Positions 7,994 to 17,371 of a stretch of 64,000 nucleotides of DNA are shown here, in pieces. Made by a program: the position numbers and the translations under genes. Where the stretch lies: assembly GCA_038230275.1 (NCBI GenBank), contig JBBRNO010000009.1:33984-97983 (forward strand). The letters are read 5' to 3'. The stretch's first letter is position 1; each line of letters begins with the position of its first letter. The stretch comes from JANXXV01 sp038230275. GTDB lineage: Bacteria > Acidobacteriota > Terriglobia > Bryobacterales > Bryobacteraceae. The notes beneath the pieces are model-generated. The model was given only the letters and a program-made list of their open reading frames with translations. It did not search any database and was not told the origin of the DNA.

Positions 7994-10900
7994 ATGAACT
8001 ACTACTACGCAGCGGCTGGGGCTTACGCGGTCTACATGGTGACCGCCTATGGCACCGCGAAATTGATGAACCTGACCGGGAGCAACTTCTACCTCTTCTT
8101 CGGTGTGCTTACCGTGCTGGGCCTGCTGGCGGTTGGCGCCTTCATCTGGTTCAAGAACAAATACACGACGCCCAAGAGTGACGGCGCCACGGCTGCTTCC
8201 GCCGATGGCGGCGGTGGCGGCGATGAAGTGGACGTGCTGATTCGTGACGCGGAAACGCGCCTGGGTGCATCGAAGATAGCGCAGGGCGCCAATATCGGAA
8301 ACCTGCCGCTGTTCTTTATCATTGGCGATACGGGCTCGGCTAAGACCACGGCTATTGTGCGTTCGGCCATCGAACCGGAATTGCTGGCCGGGCAGGTATT
8401 TCAGGATAACAATGTGACGCCCACGCGATCCGCCAATATCTGGTTCGCGCGCAACACGATATTCGCGGAAGCCGGGGCGCGGATGATGACCGATGCCGCG
8501 GCTTGGATCAAGATGGTGAAGCGGCTGAAGCCGGGCAACCTGAAGTCGGTGATGGGTGGCAGCACGCAGGCCCCGCGCGGCGTGGTGCTCTGTTTCGATA
8601 GCGAGGTGTTTACCCGGCCGAACGCCGCGGACCACCTCGCCTCCACGGCGCGCAATCTGCAGGCGCGGCTAGGCGAGGTTTCGCAAACGCTCGGCATCAG
8701 TCTGCCCGTCTACGTACTTTTCACTCGCGCCGATCGTCTGCCGTTCTTTGCCGACTACATGCGCACGCTGAGTAACGAAGAGGCGCAGCAGGTGCTGGGC
8801 GTTACGCTTCCGATTCGTTCGAAAAACAGCAGCGGTGTTTACGCGGAAGAAGAAACCAAGCGCGTCAACTGGGCGTTTACCGGAATTTTCCACTCGCTCT
8901 GCGACAAACGGAATGAATTTCTAGGGCGTGAGAACGACCCCGACAAGCTGCCTGGCGCGTACGAATTCCCGCGCGAGTTCCGCAAGATTCGCTCATCGCT
9001 GGTGCAGTTTCTGGTGGACGTGTGCCGGCCCAGCCAATTGACGGCCAGCCCGTTTCTACGCGGCTTCTACTTTTCCGGCGTGCGCCCCATCATTGTGAAC
9101 GACGACATGGTGCCGCAGCCGCAGCGCCAGCCCGACAAGGCCGCGTTTGTTCCCAGCGAAAGCGCAACCGGCATTTTCCATATCCCGCAGGCGCAACCCT
9201 CAGCCGCATCCGCCCAACCGCAGTTCAGCGGCAGCAAGAAAGTGCCGCAGTGGATGTTTCTGCCGCACCTGTTTCACTATGTGATCTTAAAAGACGCCGC
9301 GGCCATGGGGGCCAGCGGTTCCAGCGTTAAGACCAGCAAGATGCAACGCGTTCTGCTGGCGGTGGGGGCGGTGCTGTGCCTGCTATTAAGCATCGGCTTC
9401 ACGGTTTCCTACTTCAAGAACCGCTCGCTGGAAAACACTGCTTTGGATGCGGCGAAGCAACTGTCCGAGTCGCCGTCGCCCGGCCAGGGAACTCCTTCCA
9501 AGACCGACCTGGAGCGGCTGGAAACGCTGCGCAGCACACTTGTAACCATTAAGGACCATCGTGAGAATGGAGTGCCGTGGGCCATGCGCTGGTTCCTCTA
9601 TTCCGGCGAATCCATGTATCCGCATGTGCGCCAGGCCTACTACAACAATTTCGGAAAATTGCTGTTCTTCCAAACGCAGGCCGGCTGGCGCAGCACGCTG
9701 GAAAAGCTGCCCACCGTGCCGGCGGCCACCGATCCGTACCGCCCGATTTACGACACTCTACGCGCCTACCTGACCACTACCTCGAACCATGAGAAGAGCA
9801 CGCGCGAATTCCTATCGCCGTTTCTGTTCAAATCGTGGTCGGCTGGAAAAGAAGTGGAGACGCTGAAGGAACTGGCCAACAAGCAGTTCGATTTCTATAG
9901 CGATGATTTGCGGGAAGGCAATCCGTATCCGCCGCCTTCCAGCACCATGGCCGTCAGCCAGGGCCGCATTTATCTTTGGGGTTTCGGCGGGGCCAAGCGC
10001 GTTTATCAGGAAATGGTTAACGACGCCGCTGCCCACTACAAGCCGGTTTCCTTCCCCAAGCAATTTCCCGAAGCGACGTCAGTTGTCAACGATAACTACG
10101 AAGTTTCCGGCGCGTTCACAAAAGACGGCTACGCGTTCATGATGGATGCGATCAAGAAAGCCGACAAGTATTTCCGCGCCGACTGGGTGCTGGCCGAATG
10201 CCCGTCCGACAAAGTCAATTGCAGTTCGGCGAACATCCCGATGGCAACGCTGCAGGCGCAGTTGACGGACGACTATACAGCTGACTTCATCGCGCAGTGG
10301 CGGAGCTATCTGAAGGCAGGCCGCGTGTTGCCTTATGCGAACTTGAACGATGCCGCCGAAAAACTGGACAAGCAGCGCAGCAATCGTCCGCCGCTGATGC
10401 AGTTGTTGTGGCTGGCCGGACAGAACACCGCCGTGGATTCGAAGAAGATCAGAGAAGCATTCGATTCGGTGCAGCAGGTTACCCCGGCGAGCCTGGGCAA
10501 TACCTATGCAGGCGATGCGAACCGCCCCTATCTGGGCGCGATTGGCGACCTGCAGCTCTCCATTTCCGATGTAGCCAAGTTACCGGGTGTCCCCGACGCC
10601 CCAACAGTGCAAGCCACGCGTTCCAAGGCGAGCATCGCGATCAATACGGTGAAGCAGATTGCCGGCCGGTTCGCGCCGGATACGGAAGCGAAGATGGACA
10701 CTGTGGTGCAGCGGTTGCTGGAAGCGCCCATCACCTTCGCCGACGGGATGCTGGGCCGCGTGGGCGAAGCGCAAAAGGCCGCGCAGGGCAAAGGACTTTG
10801 CGACCAGTTCCGCGGCGTTGCAGCTAAGTTCCCGTTCAATGCCAAAGCGCAGGCCGAGGTGACCCTGGCGGAACTGGCAACTCTGTTCAAGCCGGGCGAG

Positions 10901-11461
10901 GGCGCGCTATGGCAGTTCTACGAAGCGAATCTGAAAACCGCGCTACCCAAGCCGGCGTATGCGGAGAACATGGCGTCGGGCACGCCGTTGAATCCCAGGT
11001 TCGTCACTTTCTTCCGCAGCGCGGCGGCATTTTCGGAAGCCCTTTATCGGGAAGGGCCCGACCCGAAAATCACTTATCGCGTAACGCCGTTGAAATCCGA
11101 TGACATTGAAGATCTTACGATGACGTTGGATGGGCAGGTCTTCAAGGCGCCCGCAGGCGGTGGAGCGGCGCGGGTGTTCACCTGGATGGGAAGCGCCACT
11201 CACAATGCATCGCTATCGGCAAAGGGCGTTCCGCCCAGCACCTATCAAGGATTGTGGGCTCCGTTCCGGCTGTTCAGCGACGCCGAGAAGTTTGAGCCGG
11301 CCGGCTCCGGCTACAACATGGAATGGTACCTGCGATTGAGCTTTGCGCGGAACACGGCGGGCTCGAACGCGGCGCGGTTTAACCTCGACCTGGGCTCTAT
11401 TCCGATTTTCTTCCGCGGCAATTTCGCCGGAATGCAGTGCGTGTCGCAGGTGGCCAAGTAG
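7994..11461 (+). CDS. tssM: TssM (IcmF family) T6SS membrane-complex protein
   Basis: A 1155-residue IcmF/TssM. Two N-terminal membrane helices (about residues 5-55) are followed by a cytoplasmic NTPase-like domain with a Walker A motif (GDTGSAKTT, near residue 114). A third helix (about residues 449-475) precedes a large periplasmic part with the C-terminal TssJ-contacting region. TssM forms the inner-membrane-to-periplasm core of the T6SS trans-envelope complex. The length and layout are normal for the family. The ATG at 7994 has a good AGGAG site in the end of tssL. The kinase gene starts 1 bp after its stop codon, so translation is probably coupled. Confidence 0.92.
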   Translation: MNYYYAAAGAYAVYMVTAYGTAKLMNLTGSNFYLFFGVLTVLGLLAVGAFIWFKNKYTTPKSDGATAASADGGGGGDEVDVLIRDAETRLGASKIAQGANIGNLPLFFIIGDTGSAKTTAIVRSAIEPELLAGQVFQDNNVTPTRSANIWFARNTIFAEAGARMMTDAAAWIKMVKRLKPGNLKSVMGGSTQAPRGVVLCFDSEVFTRPNAADHLASTARNLQARLGEVSQTLGISLPVYVLFTRADRLPFFADYMRTLSNEEAQQVLGVTLPIRSKNSSGVYAEEETKRVNWAFTGIFHSLCDKRNEFLGRENDPDKLPGAYEFPREFRKIRSSLVQFLVDVCRPSQLTASPFLRGFYFSGVRPIIVNDDMVPQPQRQPDKAAFVPSESATGIFHIPQAQPSAASAQPQFSGSKKVPQWMFLPHLFHYVILKDAAAMGASGSSVKTSKMQRVLLAVGAVLCLLLSIGFTVSYFKNRSLENTALDAAKQLSESPSPGQGTPSKTDLERLETLRSTLVTIKDHRENGVPWAMRWFLYSGESMYPHVRQAYYNNFGKLLFFQTQAGWRSTLEKLPTVPAATDPYRPIYDTLRAYLTTTSNHEKSTREFLSPFLFKSWSAGKEVETLKELANKQFDFYSDDLREGNPYPPPSSTMAVSQGRIYLWGFGGAKRVYQEMVNDAAAHYKPVSFPKQFPEATSVVNDNYEVSGAFTKDGYAFMMDAIKKADKYFRADWVLAECPSDKVNCSSANIPMATLQAQLTDDYTADFIAQWRSYLKAGRVLPYANLNDAAEKLDKQRSNRPPLMQLLWLAGQNTAVDSKKIREAFDSVQQVTPASLGNTYAGDANRPYLGAIGDLQLSISDVAKLPGVPDAPTVQATRSKASIAINTVKQIAGRFAPDTEAKMDTVVQRLLEAPITFADGMLGRVGEAQKAAQGKGLCDQFRGVAAKFPFNAKAQAEVTLAELATLFKPGEGALWQFYEANLKTALPKPAYAENMASGTPLNPRFVTFFRSAAAFSEALYREGPDPKITYRVTPLKSDDIEDLTMTLDGQVFKAPAGGGAARVFTWMGSATHNASLSAKGVPPSTYQGLWAPFRLFSDAEKFEPAGSGYNMEWYLRLSFARNTAGSNAARFNLDLGSIPIFFRGNFAGMQCVSQVAK

Positions 11462-11462
11462 A

Positions 11463-13094
11463 GTGGACCTTCCTGCCCGCATCGGCAAATACGAGTTGCA
11501 GAAGTTTCTGGGCGGAGGAATGTCGCACGTCTATCGCGCTCGCGATACGGTGATTGGCCGCACGGTGGCGGTAAAGATTCTGACGCCGCAGGGCTGCGCC
11601 GATGCCGAGGCGAAGGCGCGCTTTCTGTTGGAAGCGCAGATGTCCGGCAACGTCGAGCACGATAACATCATCAAGATTTACGACTACGGCGAAGAGCAAG
11701 GCCGGCCATTCATTGTGATGGAGTTCCTGATTGGCCAGGACCTGCGGGACGCCATCAAGAACGTTCAAACGGGCGATCTGGAAGGCAAGCTGCGGATCGC
11801 CCTGCAGATTGCGCGCGCGCTGGAGTATGTGCATTCGCGGAAGATCATTCATCGCGATATCAAGCCGGAAAACATTCATCTGGACGCAGCCGGTAAGGCG
11901 AAGCTGATGGACTTCGGAATCGCCAAGGCCGAGGGGCTCACCATGACGCGCGCGGGCTTTGCGCTGGGCACACCCTACTACATGGCGCCGGAGCAGGTGC
12001 TGGGCGAAGTGGTGACGGACGCGGTGGACGTTTACGCGTTCGGCATTTTGACGTACGAATTACTTACCGGGGACAAGCCGGTGAAGGGCGAATCGGTAGA
12101 GCGGTTGTTCTACGCGATTCTGAATGAGCCCTTGAATCCGGAGCCTTTGCGGCAGGCTTCGATCCCTCAGCCGATTATCGATTTCGTCCTGCGCTGTACA
12201 GCGAAGAAGGCGCCGGACCGTTACCCCAGCTTTACCGCCGTGGCAGCCGAACTGCAGAAGTTTCTGAGCAAGCCGGACCCGGTCGCCATTGTGACGGAAC
12301 CACCGCGCAAGAGTGGCAAGCTGGTGGCCATCGTGCTGGCGTCCCTGGTGCTGGCGGGTGTCGCCGGCGCGGTATGGTGGGCCTGGCCGAAGCCGAAAGC
12401 GGTTCTTCCGGTGACCATCACCACAACTACCGGCCCAATGATGCTGGTGCCGGCCGGACGCTTCCTTTATGGGCAGGATAAGAAAGCCACCATCGTGCCG
12501 GATTTTTACGTTGACCGTTCCGAGGTAAGTAATTTTCATTACGCCAAGTTCTGCGAGGAGACGGGCCACGCTTTGCCGGCGAACTTTCCGCAGGACCGCC
12601 CCGGGTTGCCGGTGGTGAATGTGACCATTGTGGATGCGCAGGCGTTTGCCAGATGGGCGAAGAAGCGGTTGCCGAACTCGCAGGAGTGGGAGAAGGCGGC
12701 GCGCGGTATCGACGGCCGTATGTATCCGTGGGGCGATCAAGCTGAATTGAGCCGCGCGAATGTTTCCGACAATCCGAAGATGGTGAATCCGCGGTTGGAG
12801 CCGGTCAATTCATTCTTCGAGGGCGAGAGCCCATTCAAGGTGTTGCACATGGCCGGGAATGCGCTGGAATACGTTGACGATCAGACTACCCCAAGCGCTG
12901 CCGCGGTGCAACAATTTGCCACCGTGCTGAATCCGCCGGCGATGGCGAATGAGCCCTGGTACAGCGTAAAGGGCGGATCGTTCGCGAAGCCGCTTGCGGC
13001 CGCGGTCAGCTACGAATGGATTCCCATCCCCGCGCGGTATTCGGCGGAGGATATTGGATTTCGCTGCGTGCGTAGCGTGCAGCTTAGCCAATAG
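11463..13094 (+). CDS. PpkA-like Ser/Thr kinase fused to a periplasmic FGE/TagR-like domain
   Basis: A 543-residue protein read from a GTG at 11463, directly after tssM; the frame is open from 11343, but the kinase fold begins at IGKYELQKFLG, so the GTG is preferred. Residues 7-268 are a complete Hanks kinase: glycine loop (LGGGMSHVY), Lys38 in VAVKIL, HRD at 130-132 followed by IKPEN, DFG at 150-152 and APE at 175-177. One transmembrane helix (about 287-308) leads to a formylglycine-generating-enzyme-like domain (about 318-543) with PAGRFLYGQ, YVDRSEVSN, RLPNSQEWEKAARG and a closing FRCVRS. In Pseudomonas T6SS the kinase PpkA and the periplasmic FGE-like TagR, which promotes PpkA activity, are separate proteins; here both lie on one chain with matching topology. 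It probably gates secretion by phosphorylation. Confidence 0.88.
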   Translation: MDLPARIGKYELQKFLGGGMSHVYRARDTVIGRTVAVKILTPQGCADAEAKARFLLEAQMSGNVEHDNIIKIYDYGEEQGRPFIVMEFLIGQDLRDAIKNVQTGDLEGKLRIALQIARALEYVHSRKIIHRDIKPENIHLDAAGKAKLMDFGIAKAEGLTMTRAGFALGTPYYMAPEQVLGEVVTDAVDVYAFGILTYELLTGDKPVKGESVERLFYAILNEPLNPEPLRQASIPQPIIDFVLRCTAKKAPDRYPSFTAVAAELQKFLSKPDPVAIVTEPPRKSGKLVAIVLASLVLAGVAGAVWWAWPKPKAVLPVTITTTTGPMMLVPAGRFLYGQDKKATIVPDFYVDRSEVSNFHYAKFCEETGHALPANFPQDRPGLPVVNVTIVDAQAFARWAKKRLPNSQEWEKAARGIDGRMYPWGDQAELSRANVSDNPKMVNPRLEPVNSFFEGESPFKVLHMAGNALEYVDDQTTPSAAAVQQFATVLNPPAMANEPWYSVKGGSFAKPLAAAVSYEWIPIPARYSAEDIGFRCVRSVQLSQ

Positions 13095-13331
13095 CTGGGT
13101 AGGAGACTTACACCGTTACGGCCCGCGGTGCATATTGTGAAACTCCATGGTGGCCACGGCGTGCAGTAGTTGCAGATCGTGACGCACACAGCGCCATAGC
13201 GTCCATGCTGTCTACGATCTCGCCAACGCCTTGCACGATCTCGTCTATATCCCGATCCATTCTGGCTTCTTCTCATGCGATTGAAGCCTGTGTACGGAGC
13301 GTGTCGAGAACCTTGTCCACGGCATCTGAGC
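13095..13331. other. Intergenic stretch, nothing recognised
   Basis: About 240 bp lie between the kinase stop and the DHFR-like remnant. A ~50-codon minus-strand frame (around 13111-13260) is open but has no recognisable motif, so I do not call it. Confidence 0.4.
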
Positions 13332-13861
13332 TCAGCCAATAACCCGGTAGAGCACCTGTACCAGTCCGGTGTCGTACTTTTCGCACCGGATCAGTTCCAA
13401 CGCCATTTCCGGATAGGGCTGCGGAAATAGCGGAACGCCGCCGCCTAGTAACCGGGGGTGGATGGTCAAGCCGATCTCATCAACCAATTGAACCTGCAAA
13501 AACTCCCGAACCAGCTCGCCGCCCCCTACTAGCCAGATTTCCTTTCCCGGTTCGGAACGGATCCGGTCTGCAAACGACTCCACACCGTTGCATACATACT
13601 CCACCCCGTCCCGAATACCGGACGGTTTTGTCGTGGTGAAAACGTAATTCTTCATACCCGGGTAAAACGCATTTCCCGGCATCATTTCCTGCATTTGTCG
13701 TAAGTCTTGCGTCCCATGACCGCCACATCCACCGATGCGGAGAACTCCCGCAGGCCGTAGTCCTGATCCATAAATAGCCAGTCCACTCCTCCGTCCTTGC
13801 GGGAGAGGAATCCATCCAGACTATTCGCAACGAAGTACTTAATGCGGCGCATTTTTGTCAT
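13332..13861 (-). pseudogene. RibD-C/DHFR-family reductase broken by one frameshift
   Basis: The two halves of a ~176-residue dihydrofolate-reductase-like (RibD C-terminal domain) protein lie in different frames. The N-terminal half begins MRRIKYFVANSLDGFLS (ATG at 13852; an upstream in-frame ATG at 13861 gives MTK first) and reads to VAVMGRKTYD. The C-terminal half reads MQEMMPGNAFYPG, then EIWLVGGGELVREFL and VDEIGLTIHPRLLGGG, and ends at 13332. The break is at the AAA run near 13698: one extra A (GAC AAA ATG CAG) would restore GRKTYDKMQEMMPG. It is either a recent single-base loss or a sequencing error in a homopolymer. The rest of the gene is well preserved, which argues that the event is recent or artefactual. 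Confidence 0.8.
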
Positions 13862-13957
13862 CCTATCGCATCCGGGTCTACGGAAGTTTCCTTTGCGCCG
13901 GGGGGGCCAGTATTGATATACTCCGCACAACGCTTATACGCTCAGAAAGGGGTATCC

Positions 13958-16900
13958 ATGTTGCTTCGCCTTGTCTCAATTTTTCTCGCCATTTCGTTGG
14001 CTGTCTTCGCACAGGATTTTCGCGCCACGCTGCAGGGTACTGTCACAGACCCTCAGGCCGCGAACGTTAGTAACGCCACCGTCGTCTTGACCAATGCCGA
14101 AACAGGTGTCGAACGCACCACCACCACGAAGGATGACGGCTTTTACGCATTTCCCTATCTGTCCACGGGCACCTACTCGCTGTCAGTAAAAGCGTCCGGG
14201 TTCCGCACTGCCGTTCGCGACAAGATCACGCTGAATCTGAGCCAGGTGTTGCGGGAAGACATTGCGCTGGCGCTGGGCGATGCCGCCGAGACCATTCGGG
14301 TAGAAGCCAGCGGGTCCATCATCGATACCGAGACCACCGCGTTGGGCACCGCGATCCGCAGTGAGATCCGCGATAACCTTCCACTCAAGGGCCGCAGTTC
14401 GCTGTTCATGTTCACGCTCACTCCGGGCGTGGTGAACAACCGCTATGGCGAAGACACGCGCCCCAACGACACCATTACCAACATCCTCTTTTCCGCTAAC
14501 GGCGCACCGGTGGCCGCAACCGACGTATTTGTGGATGGCGTGGCCAACACCGTGAACGTGAATCGCGGCGTCAATATTTCGCAGTGGGTTCCGTCGGTAG
14601 ATTCCATCGGCGAGTTCAAGCTGGAAGTCGGCACGCTGGCGGCGGAGTTTGGCCGCTCCGGCGGCAGCATGACCAACATGGCTATCAAGTCGGGGACGAA
14701 CCAGCTTCACGGCACGGCTTACGAATTCTTCCGCAACTCGAAACTGGATGCGAATCAGTTTTTCCAGCGTGGCCAGGGGCGCCGCTTGGCGGCGTTCGGC
14801 GCGAATACATACGGCTTCGGTGTCGGCGGTCCGGTGTTAATTCCGAAAATTTACAACGGGAAGAACCGCACGTTCTTCTTTGTATCGTTTGAAGGCGCGA
14901 AGGAAGGGAATGCGATTGATTTCACTGGGTCGTCGCCCACGGCAAAGATGCGCAGCGGCGATTTCAGTGAGGTATCCGCTGCCATCTACGATCCGCTTTC
15001 GGTCACCACGGTAAATGGAGTGCCCACGCGAACGCCATTCGCCGGCAACATCATTCCGTCGAACCGGCAAGACGCGGTGGGCCTGAAAATCATGAACTTC
15101 TACCCAACCCCGAATCGTGCACCGGCCAGCGCGGCGCAGCCGTGGGTGAACAACTTCGGATTCTCCGGCAAATGGCCGCGGAATTACAACATGTTTGCGG
15201 TCAAGATGGACCATCAGGTGACCGAACATTACAGTACCTTTGTGCGCATCAACTATGGCACAGCGCTGCTGATTTTTCCGTTTCAGTTCGACGGCATCGG
15301 CACCGATGGACGCAACATCGTGAACCGGCCGAACTTCGGCGTGTCCTGGGGCAATACGTTTCTACTGAGTCCGCGGCGCACTCTGGATCTGCGCTTCGGC
15401 TATGCGCACGGCAAGGAAGAAAACCGTCCCTGGTCGGATAAATTCGATCTGGCGAGTCTGGGTTTCCCCAGTTCCTACGTGAATGGAATACAAGCGAATG
15501 GCTTCCCATTGATCCGCACCAACGGCATCATGAATCTGGCGGGTTCGGGTTTTATTAACGACCCAGGCTATACATACACGTTTCAACCCAGTGTGTTTGA
15601 ACAGCACGGCAAGCATCTGGTGAAATACGGCGCGGATTTCCGGCTATTCTATGGCAACTTCTTCCGCAACCTTTCGCCGGGCGGCGCATTCAGCTTCAGC
15701 AATCAATGGACAAACGGACCGCGCGCGGATACGCCGCTGGGGACCACAGGCTTCCCGCTGGCTTCGCTGCTGCTGGGCACCCCCTCCTCGGGTTCGGTGG
15801 ACCAAAACACAGGTGTGTCCATTCTGAATAAGTATTTCGCGTATTACGTTCAGGACGATTACCGGATCAGTTCGCGTCTCACATTGAATATCGGGTTGCG
15901 CTATGAGTATGAGACTCCTCGAACGGAGCGCTACAACCGGGCAACCCGCGGATTCGATCGCAACGCAAAATACAACCTGGGCACAATCCCCGTGACCGGT
16001 GGACTCGTATATGCCGGTAACGGCGGGCTGTCACGCGGCATCTACGACGCGGACAGGAACAATTTCGCCCCACGTCTCGGCATCGCCTACACGCTCACGC
16101 CCAAGACGGTCATCCGGGCTGGCTACGCGCTCAACTACGTTCCAGTGGTGGGTTCGGTGGATGCGGTCGGCTTCTCGGTCACCTCGCCGATGGTGGTTTC
16201 GCAAAACGGGATCGACGTAGTTAACAAATTATCGAATCCGTTTCCCACGGGGCAGTTGACCCCGGTGGGCAAATCGCTTGGGGTGCAGACCCTGGTGGGT
16301 CAGGCCATCTCCTTTGTGGAACCGAATGACGTGACGCCGATTTATCACACATGGAATGTCAACGTGCAACGCCAACTGTTCACCGGATCGGTGCTGCAGG
16401 TTGGTTATATCGGGGGTAAAGGGACCCATCTCACCAGTGAAATCGCCATCGGAAACAACATTACCGAGAACATCAATCAGGTGAATCCGAAGTATCTGTC
16501 GCTCGGCACCGGGCTGTTGGACGTGGTGGACAATCCGTACTTCGGTGTCATCACCAGCGGAGCGCTGGCCGGGCGCACCACGCAGCGCCAGCAACTGCTA
16601 CGCCCCTACAATCAGTTTCAGAACATCACGCGAAACTTGCCCACGCTGGGCAATTCCAGTTATCACTCCATGCAGGCAAAGTTCGAAACGCGCTCCTATA
16701 AGGGTCTGACGTCCATCGTTTCCTATACGTTGTCGAAGAACCTGAGCGATGTGAGTCCGTATCAGGACAACTATAACCGCGGCATTGAGCGCGCTCCGGC
16801 CGCGTTCGATGTGCCGCAACGGCTGACGACGACCATCACTTGGGACTTGCCGGTGGGCCGCGGTAAAGCGTTTGGCCGCGACATGAACAGGCTGACCGAT

Positions 16901-17371
16901 TACGCCATCGGCGGTTGGAACATCGCCATGTTCAATACTTTCCAATCTGGCTTCCCGCTCAGTTTCGGCGTGAATACGAATACGCTGTTTCTGGCTGGCG
17001 CGGGCGGGCAGCGTCCGAACGTGACCGGCGATCCCAACGCCGGCATTTCCGGTTCAGTGGAAGGCCGGCTGTTGCGCTACTTCAATACGCAGGCATTTTC
17101 GCAGCCGGCGAACTTCACTTTTGGTAACGCTCCGGCGCGGGCTTCGTGGCTGCGCAATCCCGGCATGAACAACTACAACCTCACCCTGACGAAGCAATTT
17201 TCCATCACCGAGCGGTTGAAGTTGAACTTGCGTGCGTCTTCCTTTAACCTGATGAACCATCCGGTATTCTCCGGTCCGAATACCACCTTTGGGCAAGCAC
17301 AATTCGGGCAAATCTCGGGCCAGGCGAATATCAATCGCCAGTCGGAAGTGGTAATGCGGCTGATCTTTTAA
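13958..17371 (+). CDS. Oar-type TonB-dependent receptor with carboxypeptidase-like N-domain
   Basis: A 1137-residue outer-membrane protein. The frame opens at 13913, but the signal peptide (MLLRLVSIFLAISLAVFA) starts at the ATG at 13958, preceded by AGAAAGGGG, so this start is chosen. A carboxypeptidase-regulatory-like Ig fold follows (GTVTDPQAANVSNATVVLT ... GTYSLSVKASGF), then a plug domain and a long beta-barrel ending in an aromatic residue (VVMRLIF). Acidobacteria carry many such receptors, generally assumed to take up large organic ligands. No TonB box or FUR-like site is obvious. It stands alone: the next gene is convergent and overlaps its stop by 4 bp. Confidence 0.9.
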   Translation: MLLRLVSIFLAISLAVFAQDFRATLQGTVTDPQAANVSNATVVLTNAETGVERTTTTKDDGFYAFPYLSTGTYSLSVKASGFRTAVRDKITLNLSQVLREDIALALGDAAETIRVEASGSIIDTETTALGTAIRSEIRDNLPLKGRSSLFMFTLTPGVVNNRYGEDTRPNDTITNILFSANGAPVAATDVFVDGVANTVNVNRGVNISQWVPSVDSIGEFKLEVGTLAAEFGRSGGSMTNMAIKSGTNQLHGTAYEFFRNSKLDANQFFQRGQGRRLAAFGANTYGFGVGGPVLIPKIYNGKNRTFFFVSFEGAKEGNAIDFTGSSPTAKMRSGDFSEVSAAIYDPLSVTTVNGVPTRTPFAGNIIPSNRQDAVGLKIMNFYPTPNRAPASAAQPWVNNFGFSGKWPRNYNMFAVKMDHQVTEHYSTFVRINYGTALLIFPFQFDGIGTDGRNIVNRPNFGVSWGNTFLLSPRRTLDLRFGYAHGKEENRPWSDKFDLASLGFPSSYVNGIQANGFPLIRTNGIMNLAGSGFINDPGYTYTFQPSVFEQHGKHLVKYGADFRLFYGNFFRNLSPGGAFSFSNQWTNGPRADTPLGTTGFPLASLLLGTPSSGSVDQNTGVSILNKYFAYYVQDDYRISSRLTLNIGLRYEYETPRTERYNRATRGFDRNAKYNLGTIPVTGGLVYAGNGGLSRGIYDADRNNFAPRLGIAYTLTPKTVIRAGYALNYVPVVGSVDAVGFSVTSPMVVSQNGIDVVNKLSNPFPTGQLTPVGKSLGVQTLVGQAISFVEPNDVTPIYHTWNVNVQRQLFTGSVLQVGYIGGKGTHLTSEIAIGNNITENINQVNPKYLSLGTGLLDVVDNPYFGVITSGALAGRTTQRQQLLRPYNQFQNITRNLPTLGNSSYHSMQAKFETRSYKGLTSIVSYTLSKNLSDVSPYQDNYNRGIERAPAAFDVPQRLTTTITWDLPVGRGKAFGRDMNRLTDYAIGGWNIAMFNTFQSGFPLSFGVNTNTLFLAGAGGQRPNVTGDPNAGISGSVEGRLLRYFNTQAFSQPANFTFGNAPARASWLRNPGMNNYNLTLTKQFSITERLKLNLRASSFNLMNHPVFSGPNTTFGQAQFGQISGQANINRQSEVVMRLIF

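Noticed and set aside
7166..8635. 489-residue minus-strand frame
   Set aside because: Antisense to tssL and tssM, His/Arg-rich composition typical of high-GC shadow frames, no motif.
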